A DNA stretch of 39,597 nucleotides from CBDDBH01 sp965225625 (GCA_965225625.1 CBDDBH010000007.1:1-39597); one strand, 5' to 3'; positions 1 through 8,505 are shown, numbered from the stretch's first letter. Notes: generated by a model from the sequence alone, not told the origin. Made by a program: numbers and translations.

Positions 1-48
1 AGCCTTAGTAATCAAATAACGACAGTTCTTGAATAGCACGCCGCTCAT
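1..48 (-). CDS. Amidohydrolase-family protein, N-terminal 16 codons only (runs off left edge)
   Basis: On the minus strand an ATG at 46-48 is preceded by a good Shine-Dalgarno (GGAGA about 6 nt upstream) and opens a frame reading MSGVLFKNCRYLITKA up to the window edge. The pattern 'hhhKNCRYLIT' is the typical first beta strand of cytosine/8-oxoguanine/S-adenosylhomocysteine-type deaminases and other metal-dependent amidohydrolases. It is divergent from guanine deaminase with about 108 bp between the starts, which suits a shared purine-related promoter region. Only the ribosome binding site and 16 residues are visible, so the family is a reasoned guess and the substrate cannot be stated. Confidence 0.5.
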   Translation of the reverse strand, partial: MSGVLFKNCRYLITKA

Positions 49-156
49 GGCAGTCTCCGACGTTGTTGGGGGGCTTGGGTCACAAATCGATTAAACTAGA
101 ATACCAAAAGATTCCGTCGTTTATTAGCCGTCACCACCAAGCAAGGAAGAATAATC

Positions 157-1524
157 ATGCAAGCCGATGATCTCGCATTCGCCATCCACGGCACGCTCAT
201 GCACGCTCCGGTTCTCGGCGAAATCGAGACCCTGGAGGGCGCCGTCGTTGGCGTCGACAGCGCCGGCCGGATCGCCGGCGTGTCCCGCCGCGGCGAAGCC
301 GGCAACGAAGAGCTGAAGCAGGCGGTGCAAGATGTAGGCAAGCTGCAAAGTCTGGCGCCGGGACAGTATTTGCTTCCAGGTCTGATCGACACCCACATTC
401 ACGCGCCGCAGTGGCCTCAGCTCGGCAAGGCGTTGGACCGCCCGCTGGACGTCTGGCTGCAAACCTATACATTTCCACTGGAAGCCAAATACGCTGACCC
501 GGTATTTGCCCGACAGATCTACGAATCGCTGGTCGAGACACTGATCGCCAATGGCACCACGACGGCCCTTTACTTCGGCACTATTCACCTGGAAGCGTCA
601 AAAATTCTGGCCGAGATCTGTCTGCAGAGGGGCCAGCGTGCGCTGGTCGGCAAGATCACCATGGACGATCCGCAGCAGTGCCCCGACTATTATCGCGACG
701 CCAGCACCGCACAGGGTCTGCAGGAGACGCAAGCCTTCATCGAACACGTGCGTGGATCTTCTGAGAATGCGCAGGGACTGGTGTCGCCGGTGGTCATGCC
801 CAGGTTCATACCAAGTTGCACCGACGAAATGCTGCACGGGCTGGGCGAAATCACGCAAGCGACCGGTTGTCACATGCATACCCACTGCTCCGAAGGCGAC
901 TGGGAACATGCTTACGTACTCGAACGCTGTGGCATGACAGATACGTTGAGCCTCGACAACTACGGTTTACTCAGCGACAAAGCAGTCCTCGCGCACGCCA
1001 ATTTCATCAGTGACCACGACATGGACGTTATCCAGCAGCGCGGTGCTGGCATCGCGCACTGTCCGTTGGCCAATCTGTATTTCTCTAATGCGGTATTCCC
1101 GATCCGCCGCGCGCTTGATCGCGGCATGCATGTCGGCGTCGGCACCGATATCGCCGGCGGTGCAAGCCCGAGCATCTTGCACAACTGCCAGATGTCGATC
1201 ACGGCCTCACGCGCTGTCGAGGACGGTGTCGATCCCACCGTAAGTGGCGACCGGCGCGGCACACCGGGTGCGCGGATCGACTTTCGCGAAGCGTTTTGGA
1301 TGGCGACCACTGGGGGGGCAATGGCGCTCGATCTCAAAACAGGCAAATTCGCGGACGATTATGCATTCGACGCAATAGTGATCGATACCAACGTAGCCGA
1401 TACCAATCTCATCCTCTGGGATGGTCTCGATGAGGGGGACGACATTCTGCAGAAGATGATCTACAACACGGAGCGCCGCAACATCACCTGCGTCTGGGTG
1501 CAAGGTCGTCGCATAAAGGGTTAA
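157..1524 (+). CDS. guaD: Guanine deaminase
   Basis: Converts guanine to xanthine and ammonia in the cytosol, the entry step for guanine into oxidative purine degradation. The 455-residue protein has the expected length and amidohydrolase landmarks: the first metal motif PGLIDTHIHAPQ (H80, H82), HMHTHCSE (H241/H243, E246), LAHANF (H280), HCPLAN (H301) and VGTDIAGG with the metal-site Asp at 331. 'HIHAPQWPQLG' and 'TFPLEAKYAD' are characteristic of GuaD as opposed to other amidohydrolases. The ATG at 157 follows AAGGAAG at good spacing. It starts divergently from another probable amidohydrolase and lies next to OHCU decarboxylase and an IMPDH/GMPR-family gene on the opposite strand, so the neighbourhood is purine catabolism or salvage. 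Confidence 0.93.
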   Translation: MQADDLAFAIHGTLMHAPVLGEIETLEGAVVGVDSAGRIAGVSRRGEAGNEELKQAVQDVGKLQSLAPGQYLLPGLIDTHIHAPQWPQLGKALDRPLDVWLQTYTFPLEAKYADPVFARQIYESLVETLIANGTTTALYFGTIHLEASKILAEICLQRGQRALVGKITMDDPQQCPDYYRDASTAQGLQETQAFIEHVRGSSENAQGLVSPVVMPRFIPSCTDEMLHGLGEITQATGCHMHTHCSEGDWEHAYVLERCGMTDTLSLDNYGLLSDKAVLAHANFISDHDMDVIQQRGAGIAHCPLANLYFSNAVFPIRRALDRGMHVGVGTDIAGGASPSILHNCQMSITASRAVEDGVDPTVSGDRRGTPGARIDFREAFWMATTGGAMALDLKTGKFADDYAFDAIVIDTNVADTNLILWDGLDEGDDILQKMIYNTERRNITCVWVQGRRIKG

Positions 1525-1545
1525 TCGCTCCCGTATGGATTGACT

Positions 1546-1689
1546 ATGGACAAGAATTTCCCGACGGCCACGCATTGGAGCAACTACGGTGTCGAGGTGG
1601 AGGACGACCGGAAACTTGCAGTGTATGCGGATCAGCAGGTTCCCGACCCATTTCAATCCAGAACTTGGGCATGTCGCGTTATGAGAGCG
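1546..1689 (+). pseudogene. Remnant of a molybdopterin S/N-oxide reductase (BisC/TorA-like) N-terminus
   Basis: Just after guanine deaminase, an ATG opens a frame beginning MDKNFPTATHWSNYGVEVED and continuing to a DP-rich stretch near residue 34. 'TATHWG.Y.VEVEDGR...DPDPSPIG' is the family signature at the start of biotin-sulfoxide/TMAO-reductase-type molybdoproteins, which run to about 750 residues. Here similarity fades after about 40 codons. The +2 frame offers a possible continuation (NPELGHVAL then stop), suggesting a frameshift and loss of the rest. Nothing convincing is seen from about 1690 to 1820, so I read this as a relic of a deleted gene. Recognition rests on a short stretch, so it is tentative. 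Confidence 0.45.
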
Positions 1690-1820
1690 GGCGTGGCCGT
1701 CGCAATTAAGGCCCGACAATCGCGGCGAGGACGTGTAACGTGCCCTCATGTACGCCGCTCCTACACGACTAGCCCTAGGCTGCGATCCGATTTACGTCTT
1801 CGCGTGGGCGACAGCCCGAT

Positions 1821-3338
1821 TCATCGTTCGTAGGATTCGCGGCGCCCGGCCTCGGACAGAGGAATCAAATAACGTGAGGGGTCGGACAGTATCTTCGTCC
1901 GCGTCGCGGATAAGGAATTCTCCCCCGCATAGCTGACGGCGGAGCGAATGTGCCCGCGGATCCGGTGCAGAATATCGACGACACTGCCTTTATAAGGCAC
2001 CTGTATCTCCTGCCCTTCGGCTGGCGTTTCTAACGCCGCATCCACGGCGGCTTCATCATCGGTGTCATACAGCGCCTCGAAGACCGCTTCGGGCGACGTC
2101 ATGCCCCGATAAATTTTCTTCTTCATTTGCGTCGCGGGATCCTCGATCACCCGACCCGGTGCTTCGTCCGTACCCGACAAGGCACTACCAAGCATCACAG
2201 TCGACGCCCCGCAAATCAGGGCCAGAAAAATGTCCTTGTCGTCACGGATCCCACCGTCAGCAATAATCGGCACGCTGCCCCTGACCGCCAGCCAGGTCTC
2301 ACGAATCGCCTGCAGTTGAGGTACGCCTGCTGCGGTTTCCAATCGTGTACGACAGCCGCGCCCTGGACCCACTCCCACCTTGATGGCGTCCACACCGATG
2401 TCCTTCATGAATATGGCGCCCTCTGCGGTTGCGACATTTCCGCAGATCACTGGCACGTCACCAAAATGTTTGCGCATCGCCGCGACGGCCTCACCCATAA
2501 CGTCGGCATGACCGTGGGCGATATCAATGAAAAAGCAATCGGCTCCCGCTTCCAGCACCGCCGCCGAGCGTTCCAGGTAATCACCGCGAACACCGATCGC
2601 CGCGCCTACGAGCAACCGACCTTTTGCGTCTTTACTGGCAAAAGGTCGCTCGCGCAAAAACTGGATGTCCCGGCGGGTAATGAGTCCGTGTATGCGCCGC
2701 TCGTCGTCTATCAGCGGAAGGCGCTCGATGCGCCGTTCGAACAAAATCCGCTCGGCCTGCTCGACCGTGATACCTGGTTTCTCGGTAACCAGGTTTTCTA
2801 TCGGGGTCATGAATTCCTCGACACATTGATTCTCGCCTTCGGCGCGCCACGGCATGTCGCGATCCGATAACAGTCCGGCGAGAATCCCACTGCTGGCATA
2901 GGTCTCGATAAGTATCCCGGTGATACTGTTCTGGCGCGCAAACACCCGCGCCTGGCGCATGGTTGTGCCCATGGGCAGACATAGTGGATTTTCTATGATT
3001 GCGCTTTGGCTGCGTTTTACCTGCCCCACTTTGGCAGCCTGGCGCTCAATCGTCGATCCCCGATGGACAACGCCGATACCTCCCTCCTGAGCCATAACCC
3101 GCGCCATGCGCATACCGGTAACGCTGTCCATATTGGCGGAGATTATGGGCAGATCGAGCTGCAGTTTGGCCGTTAATTCGCAACTCAAACTGATTTCACG
3201 GCGCGATTCGGTAACCCCTTTTTGCGGACGCAACAAAAAATCATCAAATGTTCTACCGTTCCAGAACTGCCGTTCTGCCGCGTCCGCATAAGGTAGCGTC
3301 GCACTCAAAGTTACAACGTCTGAGGTACTCCTCGCCAT
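1821..3338 (-). CDS. IMPDH/GMP reductase family protein with CBS pair (GuaB1-like, probable GMP reductase)
   Basis: 505 residues. The TIM barrel is split by a CBS pair (about 115-230), as in IMP dehydrogenase. The phosphate/catalytic loop reads GVGPGRGCRTR with the catalytic Cys at 329, against the usual GPGSICTTR. The flap after YRGM goes straight to AEGQEIQVPYKG and has no SSDRY-type Arg-Tyr dyad, the residues IMPDH uses to activate water. GMP reductases lack this dyad and have a similar short 'EG..VEVPFKG' flap. CBS-containing GMP reductases are known as mycobacterial GuaB1. I therefore infer GMP to IMP reduction, possibly controlled by nucleotides through the CBS pair; an unusual IMPDH remains possible. 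The ATG at 3338 has a GGGAG site upstream. It follows the cysteine desulfurase by 24 bp, probably in one operon. Confidence 0.75.
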   Translation of the reverse strand: MARSTSDVVTLSATLPYADAAERQFWNGRTFDDFLLRPQKGVTESRREISLSCELTAKLQLDLPIISANMDSVTGMRMARVMAQEGGIGVVHRGSTIERQAAKVGQVKRSQSAIIENPLCLPMGTTMRQARVFARQNSITGILIETYASSGILAGLLSDRDMPWRAEGENQCVEEFMTPIENLVTEKPGITVEQAERILFERRIERLPLIDDERRIHGLITRRDIQFLRERPFASKDAKGRLLVGAAIGVRGDYLERSAAVLEAGADCFFIDIAHGHADVMGEAVAAMRKHFGDVPVICGNVATAEGAIFMKDIGVDAIKVGVGPGRGCRTRLETAAGVPQLQAIRETWLAVRGSVPIIADGGIRDDKDIFLALICGASTVMLGSALSGTDEAPGRVIEDPATQMKKKIYRGMTSPEAVFEALYDTDDEAAVDAALETPAEGQEIQVPYKGSVVDILHRIRGHIRSAVSYAGENSLSATRTKILSDPSRYLIPLSEAGRRESYER

Positions 3339-3362
3339 CGCTGCTATTCTCCCGCTACCTCG

Positions 3363-4556
3363 CTAAATTAAACGATCAGCCCGCACCGTGCGGACCGCCG
3401 TCGCAATCCGCTGCGCCGCGGATTGCACCGCAGCTTCAGAATTCGCGGGGCCGAACGAAACCCGGATAGATGCTGCCGCCTGTTCGCGACTCAATCCCAT
3501 CGCTCGAAGCACCGGCGAGGGTTCCCCGTGGCTGCAAGCCGATCCCGCCGAGATCGCGATATCCGGTAACAGTTCCATCAGACGTTGACTATCCACTCCG
3601 GAAAACTGGAGATTGAGATTAGCCGGAACGCGATATTCTATGCTGCCGTTAACTGTGACCTCATCGACCTCATTTCGCAAGGTGTCCAGAAAGGCGTTTC
3701 TCAAGTGCTCCATATGTGCCCGGTCGTTGATAAGACGTTCTGCTGCGAGCCTGCAGGCCTCACCAAGGCCAACGCACAATGGTGTCGGCAAGGTACCTGG
3801 ACGCAGGGCACCTTCCTGCCCTCCACCGAAACATAACGGCGCCAGCGCCGACCGGTGCTCGGCTGCCACGTACAACGCGCCAATCCCCTTTGGGCCGTAT
3901 ATCTTGTGTGCCGTCAGGCTCGCGAAGGAAATGCCGAGTTGGCGTAAATCCAAAGGGATTCGACCCACTCCCTGAACGATATCCGAGTGCAACGGAACAT
4001 TGCAGACGCGGCACATCTCACCAATGGCTTGCAGATCCTGAAACACGCCGGTTTCGTTGTTAACCGCCATGACTGAAAGTAGCGTGGGACATTCGGCCAG
4101 CGTCCGTTGCAGTTGCGTGAGATCGATACGTCCGTCGGCTGCCACATCGATTAAGGTAATGCGCGCCCCGCGGGTCGCCAGCATATCAAGCACATTCAGC
4201 ACGCTCGGGTGCTCCGTCGCGCAACTCACAATATGCTGCTCATCCACCGCCCCGGCTAATCCTTGCAGCACTATGTTGTTGGATTCCGTAGCGCCGGAGG
4301 TAAAGTAAATTTCGGCCGGGGCAACATTGAGGGCGTCGGCAATGTGTTCCCGGGCATCCTCGATTGCCGCAGCGGCCTCAGCGCCGTATTGATGCTGTAA
4401 TGAATGCGGGTTGCCGTAGTGCTCATTGAAAAACGGTAACATCGCGTCCAGCACTGCTGGCGCTAGTGGCGTTGTGGCCTGGTGGTCGAGGTAGATCGGC
4501 ATCGCCCCCGCGTCCGGCAACTGACGCTCAACATTCAAGGCTACATCAGAATTCAT
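3363..4556 (-). CDS. Cysteine desulfurase (NifS/IscS family, class V aminotransferase fold)
   Basis: PLP enzyme that takes sulfur from cysteine as an enzyme persulfide. 397 residues with the expected landmarks: YLDHQATTP (22-30), TSGATESNN (86-94), His116 in ATEHPSVL, LTAHKIYGPKG with the PLP lysine K218, and the persulfide Cys341 in SAGSACSHG. The C-terminus is short and lacks an obvious IscU-docking tail. No iscR/iscU/iscA neighbours are present. Instead the start overlaps the OHCU decarboxylase stop by 4 bp (ATGA), so the two are translationally coupled in a purine operon. Dedicated NifS-like enzymes (for example NifS4 of Rhodobacter) are known to sulfurate the molybdenum cofactor of xanthine dehydrogenase; that role is my inference from context. 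Confidence 0.88.
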   Translation of the reverse strand: MNSDVALNVERQLPDAGAMPIYLDHQATTPLAPAVLDAMLPFFNEHYGNPHSLQHQYGAEAAAAIEDAREHIADALNVAPAEIYFTSGATESNNIVLQGLAGAVDEQHIVSCATEHPSVLNVLDMLATRGARITLIDVAADGRIDLTQLQRTLAECPTLLSVMAVNNETGVFQDLQAIGEMCRVCNVPLHSDIVQGVGRIPLDLRQLGISFASLTAHKIYGPKGIGALYVAAEHRSALAPLCFGGGQEGALRPGTLPTPLCVGLGEACRLAAERLINDRAHMEHLRNAFLDTLRNEVDEVTVNGSIEYRVPANLNLQFSGVDSQRLMELLPDIAISAGSACSHGEPSPVLRAMGLSREQAAASIRVSFGPANSEAAVQSAAQRIATAVRTVRADRLI

Positions 4557-5092
4557 GCGGGTGTGGGAATCCGTGTTTTAGTGTCAGACACGAGATCGGC
4601 AAGCCGAAACTCTGCGATTTTATCTATCTCGGCAAGGCTGATTTGGAATTCGCTAGACGCATCGTTGTTCACGCGCCTACGCGCACTGGCGATTATATCG
4701 GCAACGCTCAGACCTTTGACCGCGATAATAAAGGGCGATTGGAAATTCTCCAGGTACTGTTCGTTCAGGTCCAGCAGCTCCTGCGCTTGCGCTCGGGTAG
4801 CCGCCTGGATCCCCGCATCTCGCTGCTCCTTGGTTGAATGCGTCGACAAAACCTTACTGGTTCCGAGTTGCGGGTGAGCGCGTACCAGTGCCAGCTGGCT
4901 CGCGTGCGAGGCCGAGCTCACTGCCTCACGCATGGCCCCCTTGAGCGCCGCCAGATCGGCGAAAGGTCGTGTGTTCCAGGCACGCCCAGCCACCCACGGC
5001 GAGTCCTCGTAGATAACGCCGAACACGGCAACGAAAACGTCGTGTTCCATAGCATTGACTGTGTCGATAGCGTATTTGTCGGAATCGCTCAT
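4553..5092 (-). CDS. uraD: 2-oxo-4-hydroxy-4-carboxy-5-ureidoimidazoline (OHCU) decarboxylase
   Basis: Decarboxylates OHCU to S-allantoin, the last step of the three-step urate to allantoin route. I take the ATG at 5092, giving 179 residues, close to the family's usual length; an upstream in-frame start at 5176 adds a non-conserved leader. Signature elements: LVRAHPQLG with the catalytic His at 73, HSTKEQRDAG (85-94), LNEQY (109-113) and SPFIIAVKGL (119-128), followed by the helical tail. It is the first gene of a minus-strand operon with the cysteine desulfurase (4-bp overlap) and the GuaB1-like enzyme. Urate oxidase and HIU hydrolase are not nearby. A divergent DMT exporter starts about 145 bp away. 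Confidence 0.88.
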   Translation of the reverse strand: MSDSDKYAIDTVNAMEHDVFVAVFGVIYEDSPWVAGRAWNTRPFADLAALKGAMREAVSSASHASQLALVRAHPQLGTSKVLSTHSTKEQRDAGIQAATRAQAQELLDLNEQYLENFQSPFIIAVKGLSVADIIASARRRVNNDASSEFQISLAEIDKIAEFRLADLVSDTKTRIPTPA

Positions 5093-5237
5093 CGCGGCCG
5101 GTCCATCGGGAAAATCAACTACCGTTACGATACTACAGACCCGTGGGTTGTACGATTTATCCGACCTTGATTGCAAACAATTTCCCGGCGCTCGCGCTCA
5201 AGCGCGCTACAATAGCGCCGCCGCGAAGGCCCAACCC

Positions 5238-6143
5238 ATGCAAACCTCTACTCGAACCCAGATGCTGGCCTACGCAGGCGTGGCTGCGACCAATGTGATT
5301 TGGGCCGGCAATAACGTAGTTGCCAGGGGCGTCATCGATCACATCCCCCCAATCAGCCTTGCGTTCTGGCGCTGGTCGGTCGCGTTGGTGTTTATATTGC
5401 CTTTCGCCTGGAAACATCTTAAACGTGACCGCGCAGCAATCCGGACCAACATAAAGGCATTGCTAGGCATGTCGGCGCTGGGGATCGCAGGGTTCAACAC
5501 CTTGCTATACGGTTCCGCGCATACCACTACAGCGATAAACATCACGCTGGTCGCACAGCTGGTGCCGATCGCTACCCTGCTGCTGGCATGGTGGTTATTG
5601 ACCGAACAACCATCGCGCCGACAATTGGTGGGGGTATTACTTTCGCTTGCGGGCGTACTCGTAATTATTGCGCAAGGCTCGCTGGAAGTGTTCAAAACGC
5701 TGTCGTTCAATCCCGGGGATCTCATCATGACCTGGGCGGTGCTGGTCATCGCCGTATACATGGTGCTGCTCAAACACTACAGTCTGCCGCTACACCCGTT
5801 ATCGCTACTCACGTGCTTGATTGCCGCCGGCGTGCCGATGTTACTGCCATTGTACTTGTGGGAAAGGAGTTTCTACGGCACTTTCGAATTAACCGCTGCC
5901 CCATTGGCCGCGATCCTCTACACCGGGATCCTGGCATCGGCGCTGGCAAATCTCTTCTTCAATAACGCCATTGCCGTGGTCGGACCGACGAAAACAGCAA
6001 TTTTCAGCTATCTGCAACCGCTGTTCGCGATTCTGCTGGCGGTCCCGCTGTTGCACGAGGAATTGCGTTTGTTTCACGGTACCGGTGGATTGCTGATCAT
6101 CGCCGGCGTGGCACTGACGATGCTGTATGGATCACGGCGTTAA
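5238..6143 (+). CDS. DMT-superfamily EamA transporter (inner-membrane metabolite exporter)
   Basis: The ATG at 5238 gives 301 residues with about ten hydrophobic helices in two EamA repeats. The first repeat includes NVIWAGNNVVARG and PISLAFWRW, typical of EamA helices 1 and 2. The second ends with GPTKTAIFSYLQPLFAILLA and LHEEL. Upstream extension to 5055 is in frame but would run through the divergent promoter region, so I reject it. A TACAAT element at 5208-5213 may be the -10. EamA proteins usually export amino acids, purines or other small metabolites; the substrate cannot be read from sequence. It precedes the RND-type gene by 26 bp and is probably co-transcribed with it. Confidence 0.85.
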   Translation: MQTSTRTQMLAYAGVAATNVIWAGNNVVARGVIDHIPPISLAFWRWSVALVFILPFAWKHLKRDRAAIRTNIKALLGMSALGIAGFNTLLYGSAHTTTAINITLVAQLVPIATLLLAWWLLTEQPSRRQLVGVLLSLAGVLVIIAQGSLEVFKTLSFNPGDLIMTWAVLVIAVYMVLLKHYSLPLHPLSLLTCLIAAGVPMLLPLYLWERSFYGTFELTAAPLAAILYTGILASALANLFFNNAIAVVGPTKTAIFSYLQPLFAILLAVPLLHEELRLFHGTGGLLIIAGVALTMLYGSRR

Positions 6144-6169
6144 TCGCCGCCATCTACGCTCGAATTTGC

Positions 6170-8458
6170 ATGGTTGATTTCGAACAACGTTTTGCGCGCG
6201 GAGTAATACGTTATCGCTGGTGGATTATCCCCTTGAGTGTGGCTGCCGTGTGGCTGATGGCCAGCGGCAGCAGTCAACTCGCGTTTTATCCGGACTATCG
6301 GATATTTTTTGACGCGGACAATCCCGAGTTGATTGCCCACGAAACCATTGAAAAAACTTACACCAAAACCGACAACCTGATATTCATCATCGCGCCGAAT
6401 TCCGGGGACGTATTCAACAGCGAAACCTTGCAGGTAATCGTCGATCTGACTGAACAGGGGTGGCAACTGCCCTCCGCCACCCGTGTGGATTCAATCAGCA
6501 ATTTTCAACATACGGAAGCCGAGGAGGACGACCTCGTTGTCCGGGATCTGGTGATGGACCCTGCTTCACTGACGCCCGAGCAACTGGTTTCGATCCGCAA
6601 CATTGCGCTCGCCGAGCCTCTTCTCATGCGCCGCTTGGTATCCGAACAAGGCCATGTGACCGCTGTCAACGTCCGGCTGACGATGGCTGATGAGGAGAAG
6701 GCGGACGCAGTCATGAAAGCCTACATGGCGGCGACGACACTCACGGATGAGCTTGCGGTCCGCTATCCGAATATCGATTTTTACCTGGGCGGACAATCGG
6801 CCCTGGATGCGTCGTTTCCGGAAGCGGCACAGAAAGATGCCGCGGGATTGCTGCCGTTGAGTTTTATCCTCATGAGCATCATTTTGATGCTGCTGCTGCG
6901 CAGTTTCACCGGGACTGTGGCAGCGCTAATCGTCATCGCGTTCTCGATAGTCGCGGCCATGGGGCTGCGCGGATTCAGCGGCTATCCATTGACCGCACAG
7001 TCAGGGGCGACCCCGATCATCATCCTGACCGTAGCGGTTGCCAATTGTGTTCATCTGCTGGTGAGTTATATCCACGGCCTGCAGCGGGGCGATGCGAAGC
7101 TCGCCGCACTTGAAGAGAGCCTGCGCGTCAACCTGCAGCCGATAGCGCTGGCGAGCGTCACAACGGCGCTTGGATTTCTGACCTTATTGGCCTCTTCAGT
7201 GCCACCTTACCGTTGGATGGGATGCACAGTCGCGGCCGGCGTTCTGGTTTCATTAGTTTTGTCGCTGAGCTTTTTGCCGGCGCTACTGAGTGTTTTACCG
7301 ATTCGCCCGCGGGGCACCGGTGTAGCCAGCGACACAGCCATGCGCAGGCTCGGTACATTCGTCGTCACGCGCCACAAGGCACTTTTTTCGACGATGTCTA
7401 TCGCCATCGTCGTCCTGATTGCATGCGTGCCGCTGAACGAGGCCAATGAAGATCCGTTCTTATGGTTCGACAAGAGTTTCGGCGTCCGCGTGGCCACTGA
7501 TTTCGTCGAAGAGAATCTGACCGGTGTTGTGCCCATTCATTATTCACTCGCGGCGCGGGCAGGCAACATCAGTGATCCGAAATTCATGCTCGAACTCGAT
7601 GGGTTTGCCGCCTGGTTGCGCGCACAACCTGAAGTCGTGCACGTCAATGTGCTTACCGACACCATGAAACGACTCAACAAGAACCTGCACGGCGACGACG
7701 CGGCGTGGTATCGCCTGCCAGAGAACCGTGAATTAAATGCCCAATATCTGCTGCTCTACGAGATGTCGCTTCCTTACGGACTGGACCTCAACGATCAAAT
7801 CGACATCGACAAGTCCGCGATCCGATTGACGGTGACGCTTAGCAGGATGAAGACAAGCAAAATCATGGCATTCGCCACACGAGTGCAGGATTGGCTCAGT
7901 GATAATGCTGACGCTCTGATCCCCGCCACGGGCACGGGTGTTAACTTCATGTTCGCCAAGAACAACCGGCGCAACACGATAAGTATCGTGACCGCAACAA
8001 CGGCGGCGTTGATACTCATTTCGTTTTTGCTGGTGCTTGCGTTCAAGTCGTTAAAATTCGGCTTGGTCAGTCTCGCACCTAACCTGGTACCCGCGGCCAT
8101 GGGTTTTGGCGTTTGGGGCATTTTCGATGGCTGGGTGAGCGTAGACATCTCACCGGTCATGGGGATGACCCTCGGAATCGTGATCGACGACACCGTTCAT
8201 TTCATGAGCAAGTACTTGCGGGCACGACGGGAAAACCGCTTAGCCAGTCCGGATGCCGTGGTGTATGCGTTTACCACAGTCGGTCAGGCGCTGGTGGTGA
8301 CCTCGATCGTTTTGGTGGTTGGATTTGTGACGCTATCCTTGTCGCATTTCGGACTGACTTCGAGAATGGCGGCGCTGACGTCGATTGTGATTATCTTCGC
8401 CCTCGCGGCGGACTTCCTGTTTCTACCACCATTGTTGATGCGGGTGGATAAGAACTAA
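6170..8458 (+). CDS. RND superfamily (MMPL/HAE3-type) inner-membrane transporter
   Basis: 762 residues with the duplicated RND plan at half the size of AcrB-type pumps. A helix near 15-32 is followed by a periplasmic loop (about 40-220) and a bundle of about five helices (about 225-385). A second lead helix lies near 405-425, then a second periplasmic domain and the last bundle (about 605-758). The second half contains GMTLGIVIDDTVHFMSKY, the acidic transmembrane motif shared by MMPL and HAE3 proteins. Such proteins move lipids, hopanoids or hydrophobic compounds using proton flux. No membrane-fusion protein or outer-membrane channel gene is adjacent. It is likely co-transcribed with the DMT gene and ends immediately before a strong inverted repeat. 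Confidence 0.85.
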   Translation: MVDFEQRFARGVIRYRWWIIPLSVAAVWLMASGSSQLAFYPDYRIFFDADNPELIAHETIEKTYTKTDNLIFIIAPNSGDVFNSETLQVIVDLTEQGWQLPSATRVDSISNFQHTEAEEDDLVVRDLVMDPASLTPEQLVSIRNIALAEPLLMRRLVSEQGHVTAVNVRLTMADEEKADAVMKAYMAATTLTDELAVRYPNIDFYLGGQSALDASFPEAAQKDAAGLLPLSFILMSIILMLLLRSFTGTVAALIVIAFSIVAAMGLRGFSGYPLTAQSGATPIIILTVAVANCVHLLVSYIHGLQRGDAKLAALEESLRVNLQPIALASVTTALGFLTLLASSVPPYRWMGCTVAAGVLVSLVLSLSFLPALLSVLPIRPRGTGVASDTAMRRLGTFVVTRHKALFSTMSIAIVVLIACVPLNEANEDPFLWFDKSFGVRVATDFVEENLTGVVPIHYSLAARAGNISDPKFMLELDGFAAWLRAQPEVVHVNVLTDTMKRLNKNLHGDDAAWYRLPENRELNAQYLLLYEMSLPYGLDLNDQIDIDKSAIRLTVTLSRMKTSKIMAFATRVQDWLSDNADALIPATGTGVNFMFAKNNRRNTISIVTATTAALILISFLLVLAFKSLKFGLVSLAPNLVPAAMGFGVWGIFDGWVSVDISPVMGMTLGIVIDDTVHFMSKYLRARRENRLASPDAVVYAFTTVGQALVVTSIVLVVGFVTLSLSHFGLTSRMAALTSIVIIFALAADFLFLPPLLMRVDKN

Positions 8459-8505
8459 CCCGGATATTGCACGAGGACGACCGCTGCGCTCCTGCAATAT
8501 CCGGG
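8459..8505. repeat. Perfect 13-bp inverted repeat between convergent genes (REP-like hairpin or bidirectional terminator)
   Basis: CCCGGATATTGCA (8459-8471) is exactly mirrored by TGCAATATCCGGG (8493-8505) around a 21-nt loop. It begins right after the RND stop codon and lies before the convergent FAD oxidoreductase stop at 8535. Both arms are flanked by CTAACC-like sequence (CTAACCCGG and GGGCTAACC). There is no T-run on either side, so it is not a classical intrinsic terminator. The strong GC-capped stem is like REP/BIME elements found between convergent genes. Only one copy was noticed in this window. Confidence 0.7.

Noticed and set aside
1748..1936. Small plus-strand ORF overlapping the 3' end of the GuaB1-like gene
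   Set aside because: No recognisable family, low-complexity Arg/Ser-rich tail, and it runs into the end of a solid gene on the other strand.
2127..2870. 247-codon plus-strand ORF inside the GuaB1-like gene
   Set aside because: Antisense to a clear IMPDH-family gene; the translation shows no domain and its composition follows the opposite-strand codons.
5055..5237. Upstream in-frame extension of the DMT transporter
   Set aside because: The extension has no hydrophobic character, overlaps the divergent uraD start, and the family N-terminus begins at the ATG at 5238.
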